A DNA stretch of 38,099 nt from contig JASUSP010000015.1 in NCBI GenBank assembly GCA_030446005.1, forward strand, positions 1-38,099. Direction: 5' to 3'. This DNA is from Tepidanaerobacteraceae bacterium (GTDB lineage: Bacteria; Bacillota; Thermosediminibacteria; Thermosediminibacterales; Thermosediminibacteraceae). The first letter of the stretch is position 1; each line of letters begins with the position of its first letter. The notes under the pieces were generated by a model. The model worked only from the letters and a program-made list of their open reading frames with translations. It was not told the origin of the DNA and made no database searches. Of this stretch, positions 1 through 7,163 are shown one piece after another. Position numbers and translations under genes: made by a program.

Positions 1-679
1 GTAGGGACGACCTGCCTTCACCAGCCGCTATACTGATTATATCATGAAAGTGCATTTTCATCCTCTGATGGTGCCGCATTTTGCGGCATGGGAGTCTACT
101 ATCACAAATACGTTGCGGGGAACCTGGGGATGATACGGTTCACCTTACCAGCCAGTCGCTGTTCAGCTTTCTAGGAAGCCTTATCGCTCCGTTCATTGTT
201 GTAAGACTCGGGAAGAGGTCCACGTTCATATTCGCGTCGCTGTTAAACCCGATACTTTTTACCATATTGTTTCTCTCGGCTGGCAGGAATACTTACATCT
301 TTATAGCCTTGAGCAGTTTAGGTGCATTTTTGGGAGCCAGCAGCATGTCATCGGTCCCGAGCTTTATGTGGACACGGCCGAATACGGCAAATGGAAAACC
401 GGCAAGGACCTGACGGCTTTCATCATGTCCATGTCGGCAATGCCGATAAAAATCGGAGTTGCTTTGAGCGGTGCGGTGGTAGGTTACGGCCTTGCCATGA
501 TCGGGTACAATCCTTTAGCTGAACCCACCGAAGGGTTAATTAAAGGCATAATAAACCTTATCGCCTTGGTACCCATATCCTGTGGGTTGATGGCAGCACT
601 AATATTTATACTGTTTTACAGGCTTACCGATGTGAAGGTAATGGAGATAATGAGTGCAAACCAACGCAAAATACGATAA
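1..679 (+). pseudogene. GPH-family sugar permease remnant, frameshifted
   Basis: These are parts of a sodium/proton-coupled sugar transporter of the glycoside-pentoside-hexuronide (GPH/MelB) family, spread over three frames. Frame 1 around 73-130 reads YYHKYVAGNLGM. Frame 3 (about 145-355) carries SLFSFLGSLIAPFIVVRLGKR, a GPH-like membrane stretch. Frame 2 from about 353 to the stop at 679 carries the family hallmark DTAEYGKWKTGK followed by two hydrophobic segments. An intact protein would be about 450 residues in one frame; here at least two frame changes (near 130-145 and 340-360) break it, and the N-terminal half lies beyond the window edge or is gone. No single start and frame can express it. 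A sequencing indel could explain one shift but less easily two. The substrate is unknown. Confidence 0.75.
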
Positions 680-887
680 TCCGGGGCAGCCGGTGACCAA
701 CGAAAAGAAAGAGGATTCGGTAAAGGAGTTCTCGCGCGAGTATCCCCCATTCAAATCAAAGTACATAGTTTCCTTCGAGGAATTTATAGAGGGCTACCCT
801 ATAGTGGATGAAAGGGTAGTTCCCTACTTGAAGGCGGCCTATGATAAAAATACCAGTATGGTAATTCCGTATTTGTTTGTGCTTTGA
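654..887 (+). CDS. Short unidentified ORF after the permease remnant
   Basis: An open frame of up to 77 codons starts at GTG 654 (another GTG at 693) and overlaps the end of the permease remnant. It is rich in charged residues and contains FEEFIEGYPIVDERVVPYLKA, which looks like real protein rather than noise. I do not recognise a family, and no good ribosome site precedes either start. It ends 44 bases before the URO-D gene. It could be the N-terminal stub of a gene cut off by the same decay that affected the permease. Treat as hypothetical. Confidence 0.25.
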   Translation: MQTNAKYDNPGQPVTNEKKEDSVKEFSREYPPFKSKYIVSFEEFIEGYPIVDERVVPYLKAAYDKNTSMVIPYLFVL

Positions 888-931
888 TTTTAAAAATAAA
901 TTTAATATTAAAATAACGGGAGGTTATATAA

Positions 932-2152
932 ATGGTAAAAGATGCGAAAAAGCTGGCTGAAGAAAGGCTTGCGCGCTTTGAAGCGGCCATAAACCTTGAG
1001 GAACCTGACAGAGTCCCTTGTTCCGGGATAGGCGGAGATATAGTGGCAAGTTACGCCGGCATCACCCAGTACGAAATGTGTTACGATTATGAAAAGGCTT
1101 TGAAAGCTTCAGAAAAATTTATGAGAGATTTTCCCTTCGATATGGCGATGGCGGGCTCTCCGGGATTGGACGGCAGGGTATTTTGCCTTGCTTTTGTAGA
1201 ATTTCCCGATATTTCTCCGGCCTTGACCCTTATAACAGGACCTCTCCACGATATTCTTGGGGACAAATACTACAGGTATCCGGGCAGGGAAATCAGCGAA
1301 AATGCATCTCCGCAGTTTATCGGAGGCACCTTCATGGAAGCTGACGAGTACGACGAATTGATAAAAGACCCGGTGAAATTTGTCGCGGAAACGGTGCTCC
1401 CAAGGGCTTGCAAGAATCTGGAAACCCCCCGTAAGGCCATGGCCACCTGTGTGCGACTCGGAATGGAACTTTCAAGAAGTGCGGGATATGCTTTTCAATT
1501 CGGAAAAATTGCTGCAGAATTGGGATACCCGGTCATCCCGATGGGGTGGGGGTACGCGCCTCTTGATATGATTGGTGACTTTTTAAGAGGGGTGGACAAC
1601 TTAATATTGGATATCCGAAGATACCCGGAAAAGGTCAAAAAAGCCGCTGAAGTGCTGGTAGAACCCCTGATAAACTACTCCCTATCTTTTAAAGCTATGG
1701 GGGCAAAATACGCTATGTTTCCACTGCACCTGAATGAGTACCTATCGCCGAAACTTTACAGGGAATTTTACTGGCCGACGCTGAAAACTATAATACTTAG
1801 GCTTTTAGAAGAAGGCATAAAATCCTGGGTCTTCTTCGAAGGGCGCCACGACGCTCACCTGGAAACCATATTGGAACTGCCGAAAGGCTGGGGAGTTGCG
1901 TATTTTGAAAAGACCGACGTGGTTAAAGCAAAACAATTGTTGAAGGACCATACGTGTGTCATGGGAGGTATACCGGTCGGTCTGCTGGTCGGTGGGACAC
2001 CGGAAAAAATAAAAGAGCATATCAAAAATTTGCTGGAGCAGGTAAAGCCGGGAGGAGGCTTCATACTGGCCGCCGGAGTAGGCTCGGTGCCCGCCGGTAC
2101 TCCCGTTGAAAACTTGAAAGCTGTAATTGAGGCCGTCGAGGAATACGGTTAA
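932..2152 (+). CDS. URO-D-family protein (corrinoid methyltransferase-like)
   Basis: A 406-residue member of the uroporphyrinogen decarboxylase (URO-D) superfamily. In anaerobes most such relatives are not haem enzymes but methyltransferases that pass methyl groups from small methylated compounds or methoxylated aromatics to a corrinoid protein. The N-terminus (LEEPDRVPC) and the C-terminal half, ending in GGGFILAAGVGSVPAGTPVENL, are characteristic: the latter is the last beta/alpha unit of the TIM barrel. The start ATG at 932 has GGGAGG about ten bases upstream. No corrinoid protein or reactivase is next to it, so the methyl donor is not evident. The preceding permease remnant may once have supplied the substrate. 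It is followed at once by a strong terminator, so it is probably monocistronic. Superfamily assignment is firm; the reaction is inferred. Confidence 0.8.
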   Translation: MVKDAKKLAEERLARFEAAINLEEPDRVPCSGIGGDIVASYAGITQYEMCYDYEKALKASEKFMRDFPFDMAMAGSPGLDGRVFCLAFVEFPDISPALTLITGPLHDILGDKYYRYPGREISENASPQFIGGTFMEADEYDELIKDPVKFVAETVLPRACKNLETPRKAMATCVRLGMELSRSAGYAFQFGKIAAELGYPVIPMGWGYAPLDMIGDFLRGVDNLILDIRRYPEKVKKAAEVLVEPLINYSLSFKAMGAKYAMFPLHLNEYLSPKLYREFYWPTLKTIILRLLEEGIKSWVFFEGRHDAHLETILELPKGWGVAYFEKTDVVKAKQLLKDHTCVMGGIPVGLLVGGTPEKIKEHIKNLLEQVKPGGGFILAAGVGSVPAGTPVENLKAVIEAVEEYG

Positions 2153-2159
2153 TTTAGAA

Positions 2160-2196
2160 AATCGGCGCCGACTGCAATAGTCGGTGTCGATTTTTT
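2160..2196 (+). terminator. Rho-independent terminator after the URO-D gene
   Basis: A 14-bp stem (2160-2173 with 2179-2192, two G-U wobbles) with a 5-base loop is followed by a run of T. It starts eight bases after the URO-D stop codon and separates that gene from the metal transport cluster. Confidence 0.9.
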
Positions 2197-2222
2197 GCGC
2201 CGAAAAGCTTCACTTTAAAAGA

Positions 2223-2252
2223 TTGCGCTATCCGGCATTTATAATATATAAT
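2223..2252 (+). promoter_or_regulatory. Candidate sigma-A promoter for cbiQ-cbiO
   Basis: TTGCGC (2223-2228) and TATAAT (2247-2252) are separated by 18 bases; a second TATAAT lies at 2240. It sits between the terminator and cbiQ. The -35 match is only partial. Confidence 0.45.
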
Positions 2253-2311
2253 CATTTTGCAGACTTAATGTGGAAAGATATTTGTTTCTTTTTATACTAG
2301 AGGTGTGTTTT

Positions 2312-3070
2312 GTGAGAATGGAATTTTATCCTGAAGAGAAAGACTACTTTTTTAAGAAGACTGACGGCCGCGTCAAATTGGTATCGGCAATTTTTAGTAT
2401 CGCAGCTCTTTCGACTATCCGCACATGGGAATATCTCGCCGCCTGTTTAGGGTTTTATATTTTTCTTCTTTGCCTTACCGGATTTCCGGTTTTAAAGTGG
2501 ATGCGGCGCATTTTCTTTCCGGTTTTGTTTGCAGGTGCCATGAGCGCCGCGGCTGCTTTTGCCAATTTTTATGCGGGTAGGCAATACGCCGGCATAGACG
2601 GTGCCGTCCTTTTTTTAAGGGCACTTTGCGCCATAGTCGTATTAAGTTCCGTGATTTACAGCATGAGCTTCAGGGAGCTGGTCTTTTCCTTAAAGGTTTT
2701 GCACGTTCCCGATGTACTGGTGAACCTCATCGGTTTTACAATTAGGTATGCGAATATATTAACCGATGAACTTTCAAGGATGAAGAAAGCGAGAAAGGCA
2801 AGGGGATATTCGAAGGGCAGGAACTTCTGGCATACCGCCACCATGAAGGTGATAGGGCAGACGGTCGCCGTCTTGTTTCTTAGATCTTACGAAAGAAGCG
2901 AAAGGGTATATCAAGCAATGCTATCTAGAGGTTACGGCGGGGATATAAGGTTACTTTCAGCTCCAGCAAGACCGGGGAAAAAAGATTTCGCTTTTGGAGC
3001 GCTGATGGCCGGAGTGCCGCTTTTTTTCAAAGTCGCCGAAATGGGGGCATTTTCATGGATTATGCGGTAG
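2312..3070 (+). CDS. cbiQ: ECF transporter T component, CbiQ/EcfT type
   Basis: The transmembrane coupling subunit of an energy-coupling-factor (ECF) ABC importer, here for Ni2+ or Co2+. It links the ATPase to the substrate-binding CbiM protein. Several hydrophobic helices cover the first two thirds, and the cytoplasmic coupling region carries the two family arginine motifs, RKARGYSKGR and YQAMLSRGYGG. The open frame begins at 2270, but GTG 2312 is the likely start because AGAGGTG lies six bases upstream; that gives 252 residues, normal for the family. The gene overlaps cbiO by 16 bases, so the two are translationally coupled. The cbiQO-then-cbiMN order with a separate promoter before cbiM is less common than a single cbiMNQO operon. 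Confidence 0.9.
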   Translation: MRMEFYPEEKDYFFKKTDGRVKLVSAIFSIAALSTIRTWEYLAACLGFYIFLLCLTGFPVLKWMRRIFFPVLFAGAMSAAAAFANFYAGRQYAGIDGAVLFLRALCAIVVLSSVIYSMSFRELVFSLKVLHVPDVLVNLIGFTIRYANILTDELSRMKKARKARGYSKGRNFWHTATMKVIGQTVAVLFLRSYERSERVYQAMLSRGYGGDIRLLSAPARPGKKDFAFGALMAGVPLFFKVAEMGAFSWIMR

Positions 3071-3891
3071 AAATTCATAACCTTGCTTTCCGGCATAAAG
3101 ACGGAACCGTAGCGCTCAGAGGCGTCACGATGAAAGTAAAAAAAGGCTCAAAGACGGCCATCTTGGGACACAATGGTGCGGGAAAATCCACGCTTCTTTT
3201 TCATTTGAACGGCATATATCTGCCTCAGCAGGGAAGTGTAAAAATTTTGGGAGTGGAGGTCAACCGGAAAAACGAGAAACTGGTAAGAAAAATGGTGGGC
3301 CTTGTGTTCCAGGACCCCGACGATCAGGTTTTTTCCCCGACGGTATGGGACGATGTAGCCTTCGGCCCGGCAAATTTCGGCCTTCCTCGGGAAGAAATCG
3401 AAATCAGGGTAAAGGAGGCTCTGAGGGCCGTGGTTATGGAGGAATTCGCCGATAAAATGCCCTTTCATTTGAGTTACGGCCAGAGAAAAAGGGTGGCCAT
3501 AGCGGGGGTGCTTGCAGTGAAGCCCGAGATTTTGGTGCTGGATGAGCCTCACGCTTTCCTCGACCCGAAAAGCAAGGAAAATCTTTTTGATATCCTGGAA
3601 AAGGAAAACCAGGATGGGAGAACGGTTATTATCGCCACCCATGATGTAGATTTTGCCTATGAATGGGCCGATGAAATTGTGGTGATGAAAGAAGGGAGAG
3701 TTCTGGCTCAAGGGGGGACTGAAGTTCTTTGCAGGGAAGAAATAATAAAAGGGGCCGGACTGGAATTTCCCAAGGTAGTCAGGTTTTTTAACAGGATTCA
3801 CGGATTAAAGGTTGAAAAAGCTCCGAAAACAATAGATGAAGCAGCAGAGCTGGTGAATAAACTTCTTAAAAATATACCGCAAAGGGATTGA
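3055..3891 (+). CDS. cbiO: ECF transporter ATPase, CbiO/NikO type
   Basis: The ATP-hydrolysing subunit of the Ni/Co ECF importer, 278 residues, cytoplasmic and peripheral to the membrane. All ABC motifs are visible in order: Walker A GHNGAGKST (about residue 38), Q-loop QDPDDQVF (about 86), signature LSYGQRKR (about 139), Walker B ILVLDEPHA (about 157-165), and the switch histidine in ATHDVDFAYEW (about 196). The LSYGQ form of the signature is common in CbiO/NikO. The C-terminal extension beyond the ATPase core, about 60 residues, is usual for CbiO. Start ATG 3055 lies inside the end of cbiQ. The -35 box of the next promoter overlaps its stop codon. Confidence 0.93.
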   Translation: MDYAVEIHNLAFRHKDGTVALRGVTMKVKKGSKTAILGHNGAGKSTLLFHLNGIYLPQQGSVKILGVEVNRKNEKLVRKMVGLVFQDPDDQVFSPTVWDDVAFGPANFGLPREEIEIRVKEALRAVVMEEFADKMPFHLSYGQRKRVAIAGVLAVKPEILVLDEPHAFLDPKSKENLFDILEKENQDGRTVIIATHDVDFAYEWADEIVVMKEGRVLAQGGTEVLCREEIIKGAGLEFPKVVRFFNRIHGLKVEKAPKTIDEAAELVNKLLKNIPQRD

Positions 3892-3917
3892 CAAAAATAT
3901 AACAAATTTTTTATAAT
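3888..3917 (+). promoter_or_regulatory. Sigma-A promoter for cbiM operon
   Basis: A perfect TTGACA (3888-3893) and a perfect TATAAT (3912-3917) with an 18-base spacer. Transcription would begin near 3924 and produce a leader of about 130 nt before cbiM. The -35 box overlaps the cbiO stop codon. Confidence 0.85.
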
Positions 3918-3952
3918 AATGTCAGAGGAAAAATTGAAAAGATTTTAGAAAA

Positions 3953-4025
3953 GTACCATGAAGGTACAAAACAGCCATGAAGGCCTCAAGTGGATGAATC
4001 CACAAGGCTTCTTCATGGCTTTTTT
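3953..4025 (+). promoter_or_regulatory. Structured leader with terminator upstream of cbiM (attenuator or metal riboswitch candidate)
   Basis: Directly downstream of the promoter are a small hairpin GTACC/GGTAC (3953-3967) and then a long terminator-type stem. AGCCATGAAG (3973-3982) pairs with CTTCATGGCT (4011-4020), GCCT (3983-3986) with AGGC (4005-4008), and an inner hairpin GTGGAT/ATCCAC (3990-4003) caps it. A run of T follows to 4025, and cbiM's AGGAGG is at about 4040. The octamer CCATGAAG occurs twice, in the first hairpin (3956-3963) and in the terminator arm (3975-3982), so the descending arm could pair with either copy. A terminator between promoter and gene implies conditional read-through. 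I cannot match it to a named riboswitch by eye. Confidence 0.65.
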
Positions 4026-4054
4026 AATTACGAATACATAAGGAGGAACGAATT

Positions 4055-4711
4055 ATGCACATTCCCGATGGTTTTCTCGATGCCAAAACCGCAGTTGCCA
4101 CATCAGCCGCAAGTTTAGCTGCCCTTAAGTACAGCATGACAAAAGTAAAAGAGGAACTGGGCGAAAGAGATGTTCCTTCCCTGGGTGTAATGGCAGCCTT
4201 CATTTTTGCCGCTCAAATGGTCAATTTCCCGGTAATGGCCGGCACCTCGGGCCATCTGCTGGGGGCGGCGCTGGCTGCCATTTTGTTCGGACCTTACAGT
4301 GCCAGCCTCATCCTGAGCGCAGTACTTATAGTCCAATGCCTTTTTTTCCAGGACGGGGGCATTACTGCGCTAGGTGCCAACATTTTAAATATGGCCGTGG
4401 CAGCCACTTTTGTTGCCAGCTGCGTTTACAGCGCCGTTAAAAAATTGAAATTTGCAGGAAGCGAGATAGCAGCCGTATTTCTTTCCGCCTGGATCTCTGT
4501 TCTTGTCGGGGCGTTTTTAACTAGTGTTGAGCTTGCACTATCGGACACCGTGCCCTTGAATGCGGTCATCGCTCCCATGATGCTGGTTCATGCCGTCATA
4601 GGTATTGGTGAAGGTATTATAACCTGTGCGGCGGTGGGCTATGTAAGGAGATTTTTAGATGGGAAATCAGGAGCCTGCGTAAATTCTGACGCCGGAGGTG
4701 GGGTAAATTGA
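4055..4711 (+). CDS. cbiM: Ni/Co-binding membrane subunit CbiM/NikM
   Basis: The substrate-capture subunit of the ECF metal importer, 218 residues, an integral membrane protein. It begins MHIPDG, the family signature in which the free N-terminus and His2 bind the metal deep in the membrane, and it has the second conserved histidine at His67 (GTSGHLLG). Several hydrophobic helices fill the rest. AGGAGG precedes ATG 4055 at good spacing. The stop overlaps the next gene's TTG start by four bases. Whether it carries Ni2+ or Co2+ cannot be read from the protein alone; the neighbouring PDGLE protein and CooT favour nickel. Confidence 0.95.
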   Translation: MHIPDGFLDAKTAVATSAASLAALKYSMTKVKEELGERDVPSLGVMAAFIFAAQMVNFPVMAGTSGHLLGAALAAILFGPYSASLILSAVLIVQCLFFQDGGITALGANILNMAVAATFVASCVYSAVKKLKFAGSEIAAVFLSAWISVLVGAFLTSVELALSDTVPLNAVIAPMMLVHAVIGIGEGIITCAAVGYVRRFLDGKSGACVNSDAGGGVN

Positions 4712-4986
4712 ACCGGTGGGCGATGTTGTTATTTCTGGCTGTAGTTGTTGCGGCTTTTTTGTCGCCTTTTGCTTCTCCTCATCCGGACGGCCTCGAGAGG
4801 GTAGCGGAAGATCTGGGTTTTTTAAAAAAAGGCGAATCTCCGGTGCTCCAATTTTCGCCAATGCCCGATTACACCGTTGCAACCATAAATGACGAAAGGG
4901 TATCTACGGCGCTGGCCGGCGTGACCGGAACTCTAATTACTCTGGCTTTTGTCTGGGGTTGGATGAAGTTAATCTCCAAATTTTAG
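4708..4986 (+). CDS. PDGLE-domain accessory subunit (NikN/CbiN-like)
   Basis: A 92-residue membrane protein with a hydrophobic N-terminal segment (about residues 4-22), the extracytoplasmic PDGLE motif (HPDGLERVAEDLGF, about residues 25-38) and a C-terminal membrane helix (about 68-88). PDGLE-domain proteins accompany CbiM/NikM in ECF nickel and cobalt importers and are required with it for transport. The start is TTG 4708, overlapping the cbiM stop, so translation is coupled. Compared with classical CbiN, the PDGLE type is found more with nickel systems. Confidence 0.85.
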   Translation: MNRWAMLLFLAVVVAAFLSPFASPHPDGLERVAEDLGFLKKGESPVLQFSPMPDYTVATINDERVSTALAGVTGTLITLAFVWGWMKLISKF

Positions 4987-5076
4987 CGAATGCACGGTGA
5001 AAGTTTCCAGGGATACTTGAAAAAAGTTGCCCGTATTTTAAAATAGTACTGAGGGATTTTGGGAGGGAGCTTTAAT

Positions 5077-5313
5077 ATGATGGATGGTCATAACATGACC
5101 GGAAATGGTGAAAGCAAAAAAGAAATCGATACCTTGCGGGTTTTGCTCGCCCACTGGATCGAGCACAACCGATCCCATGAAGAGAATTTCCGCAGCTGGG
5201 TTGAAAAATCGAAAAACCTCGGGAAAATTGAGGCTTCCAGAATGATTGAAAAAGCCGCCGATGCTTTGAAGGCTGCCAGCGACTTTCTACTAGAAGCCAA
5301 AAGACATATATAA
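5077..5313 (+). CDS. Small histidine-containing protein of the nickel cluster
   Basis: A predicted soluble, mostly helical protein of about 78 residues with a His/Glu-rich helix (HWIEHNRSHEENFRSW, about residues 27-42) and an alanine-rich second helix. There is no signal peptide or membrane segment. The open frame extends back to TTG 5059, but GGGAGGGAG sits seven bases before ATG 5077, which fixes the start. It lies between the importer and cooT, 12 bases before the CooT start, so it is very likely part of metal handling. The clustered histidines could bind Ni2+. I do not recognise a characterised family. Confidence 0.7.
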   Translation: MMDGHNMTGNGESKKEIDTLRVLLAHWIEHNRSHEENFRSWVEKSKNLGKIEASRMIEKAADALKAASDFLLEAKRHI

Positions 5314-5325
5314 GGAGTGAAAGTT

Positions 5326-5526
5326 ATGTGTGAATCGAAGGTCTACCTTTACGAACGGGGCGAAGAAAGGGAGATAATGGATAATGTTATTTTTATAGAA
5401 CCTCAGGGAGACAGGGTCTTCATGTACAACCTACTGGGGGAACAAAAGATTCTGGATGCAAGAATAAAAGAAATAAAACTGCTGGAACATAAAATTATTC
5501 TGGAAAGCAGGAAAGATAAAAAATGA
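5326..5526 (+). CDS. cooT: CooT-family nickel-binding protein
   Basis: A small protein of 66 residues of the CooT family, a cytoplasmic nickel-binding accessory protein for carbon monoxide dehydrogenase maturation in Rhodospirillum rubrum. It begins MCESKVYLYE; the cysteine at position 2 is the Ni ligand in characterised CooT. The ending IKEIKLLEHKIILES matches the compact beta fold of the family. The ORF opens at 5317, but GGAGTG placed before ATG 5326 and the MC N-terminus decide the start. It overlaps the DUF3842 gene by four bases (ATGA). Together with the importer it indicates that nickel enzymes (CODH/ACS or hydrogenase), encoded elsewhere, are the destination. Confidence 0.88.
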   Translation: MCESKVYLYERGEEREIMDNVIFIEPQGDRVFMYNLLGEQKILDARIKEIKLLEHKIILESRKDKK

Positions 5527-5945
5527 TAATCGCGGTTGTGGATGGGATGGGAGGGGGTATAGGAAGCCAGATTATAGCACTTTTAAGGCAGGATTTACCC
5601 CCTGAAGTAAAAATATACGCCTTGGGGACCAATTCGGCAGCTACTTCAAACATGATGAAAGAAAAAGCAAACAAGGGCGCCACCGGTGAAAACGCCATCA
5701 TCTACAATGTAAACAAAGTCGATGTGATAGTCGGTTCCATGGGCATAGTTATTCCGAACTGCATGATGGGCGAGATCACTCCAAAAATCGCCGAAGCCAT
5801 AGCATCGTGCAGGGCTAAAAAAATACTTATCCCTATTGTGGATAACGAGGATATATCGGTTCTTGGTATAGAAAAAAAGCCGCTTTTCCTTTCCATAAAG
5901 GATGCCATAGAAAAGATTAAAGCCCTTTTGGAAACGGAAAAATAA
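5523..5945 (+). CDS. DUF3842 family protein
   Basis: A 140-residue soluble protein that fits the DUF3842 family of Firmicutes, whose function is unknown. It starts MIIAVVDGMGGGIGSQI, a glycine-rich loop after a beta strand typical of a Rossmann-like nucleotide-binding fold, and contains NSAATSNMMKEKANKGATGENA in its middle. Its start overlaps the cooT stop, and it ends at a terminator, making it the last gene of the nickel operon. That position suggests a role in metal handling or signalling, but this is only context. Confidence 0.8.
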   Translation: MIIAVVDGMGGGIGSQIIALLRQDLPPEVKIYALGTNSAATSNMMKEKANKGATGENAIIYNVNKVDVIVGSMGIVIPNCMMGEITPKIAEAIASCRAKKILIPIVDNEDISVLGIEKKPLFLSIKDAIEKIKALLETEK

Positions 5946-5947
5946 AG

Positions 5948-5972
5948 GCCCCTTTAAAAGGGGCTTGTTTTT
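5948..5972 (+). terminator. Terminator closing the nickel operon
   Basis: GCCCCTTT (5948-5955) and AAAAGGGGC (5956-5964) form a stem with almost no loop, followed by TTGTTTTTC. It starts three bases after the DUF3842 stop. Confidence 0.8.
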
Positions 5973-5998
5973 CATCTTTTTCGAAAGGGGATGGGACC

Positions 5999-6802
5999 AT
6001 GCTAAAAGTGAGCATATTGCAGATGGAGATTATGTTTGGCGAGCCGGAGGAAAACCGAAAGAAAGCTGAAAGAATGCTTAAAGAAGCTTTGAAGGTAAAG
6101 GTAAAACCCGACATTGTTTTGCTTCCGGAAATGTGGAATACCAGTTACGACCTAAAAAGGCTTTCAAATATAGCCGACAGGAACGGCAGTCCCACCATAG
6201 AATGGCTAAAAAAAGTTGCAAAGGAAAACGGTATTAACATAGTGGCGGGGTCGATAGCCGACATAAGATGCGATGAATACAGCGAAGTTCCCCGGGTGTA
6301 CAATACCGCCTATGCAATAAATAGAAACGGAGAGGTGGTCGCGCGTTACGACAAGGTTCACAGGTTCAGGCTGATGGATGAAGAAAAATACTTTTCGCCG
6401 GGAGAAAAAGCCGTCACCTTTGAGCTGGACGGTGTAAAATGCGGAATTGCCATATGCTACGACATAAGGTTTCCCGAATTCATAAGGAAAATAGCCCTGC
6501 TCGGGGCCCAAATCCTTTTTGTGCCGGCCCAGTGGCCCAAGCCCAGGGAGATGCACTGGAGACTTTTGAACATTGTGAGGGCCATAGAAAATCAGTTTTT
6601 CGTGGTGGGAGCAAACCGGGTAGGGAGGGAAGGCAAAGCAGAATTTCCCGGGTGCTCCATCGTCGTTGACCCCTGGGGTGAAGTGCTGCTGGAAGCCGAC
6701 GAAAGGGAGGGCGTTTTCGAGGCTGTAATAGACCTGTCGGCGGTGGAACAGGTGAGGAAGCGCATACCCGTTTTTGAAGATCGAAGGCCCGATGTATATT
6801 AA
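5999..6802 (+). CDS. Carbon-nitrogen hydrolase (nitrilase superfamily, omega-amidase-like)
   Basis: A cytoplasmic amidase of 267 residues, the normal length for the Nit/omega-amidase branch. The catalytic triad is visible: Glu44 in LLPEMWN, Lys119 in YDKVHRF and Cys153 in GIAICYDIRFPE. The branch typically hydrolyses alpha-ketoglutaramate, alpha-ketosuccinamate or damaged glutathione-type amides; the exact substrate is not decided by sequence. Start ATG 5999 follows GAAAGGGGATGG. It stands alone between a terminator and the small regulator gene, with no obvious partner. Confidence 0.88.
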   Translation: MLKVSILQMEIMFGEPEENRKKAERMLKEALKVKVKPDIVLLPEMWNTSYDLKRLSNIADRNGSPTIEWLKKVAKENGINIVAGSIADIRCDEYSEVPRVYNTAYAINRNGEVVARYDKVHRFRLMDEEKYFSPGEKAVTFELDGVKCGIAICYDIRFPEFIRKIALLGAQILFVPAQWPKPREMHWRLLNIVRAIENQFFVVGANRVGREGKAEFPGCSIVVDPWGEVLLEADEREGVFEAVIDLSAVEQVRKRIPVFEDRRPDVY

Positions 6803-6863
6803 TGGCAAATGAGCAAAATATATAAATGCCGGGGAAGGGCTGTAGGGTTGAAGGGAGGATTTC

Positions 6864-7163
6864 TTGGTGAATCCTAAAACCATAATGGCCATTTTACAGC
6901 GGGATAGAAAAGCTTCCGCGCCTAAAGTCCAGGAGGTGCTGACGAAATACGGTGACAACATAAAAGTGAGGCTCGGGATTCACGACACCGATGAAAACCA
7001 TTCTTCCGATGAAGGTCTCATTATCCTCCAGCTCTGCGGCTCCGATGAAGAAACAGGGAGACTAGAAAGGGAGCTGAATTCCTTAGAAGGTGTAAAGGCG
7101 AAAAAAATAATCCTTTCATTCAGCGATGAAGTCGAACAGTTCATACGAAGTATAGAAGTTTAG
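6864..7163 (+). CDS. TM1266-like small regulator (ACT/NikR-like fold)
   Basis: A 99-residue protein resembling the family annotated as putative iron-only hydrogenase system regulator (TM1266 type), which has the ferredoxin-like fold of the NikR C-terminal domain. The core runs from the strand KVRLGIHD through LIILQLCGSDEETGRLERELNSLEGVKAKK to a final strand. Unlike the shortest members it has an N-terminal extension of about 30 residues (TIMAILQRDRKASAPKVQEVLTKY). Start is TTG 6864 or GTG 6867 after GGGAGG at 6853. The gene converges with and overlaps the SPL gene by 23 bases. No hydrogenase gene lies in this window. Confidence 0.6.
   Translation: MVNPKTIMAILQRDRKASAPKVQEVLTKYGDNIKVRLGIHDTDENHSSDEGLIILQLCGSDEETGRLERELNSLEGVKAKKIILSFSDEVEQFIRSIEV

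Noticed and set aside
3148-3801. 217-codon open frame on the minus strand across cbiO
   Set aside because: It is fully inside the clear ABC ATPase gene and shows no family features; it is a shadow of the real coding frame.
2200-4054. Cobalamin riboswitch upstream of the Ni/Co genes
   Set aside because: The intergenic stretches are too short for the ~200-nt cobalamin class, and no B12-box sequence was found; the leader before cbiM is reported as an unclassified attenuator instead.
6206-6961. 251-codon minus-strand open frame across the nitrilase gene
   Set aside because: The opposite strand encodes an enzyme with all catalytic residues; this frame has low-complexity, unlikely composition and no ribosome site.
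6864-7163. Assigning the small gene as a NikR nickel regulator of the upstream transport cluster
   Set aside because: It has no ribbon-helix-helix DNA-binding start and lacks the NikR metal histidine pattern; it fits the TM1266-type family better.
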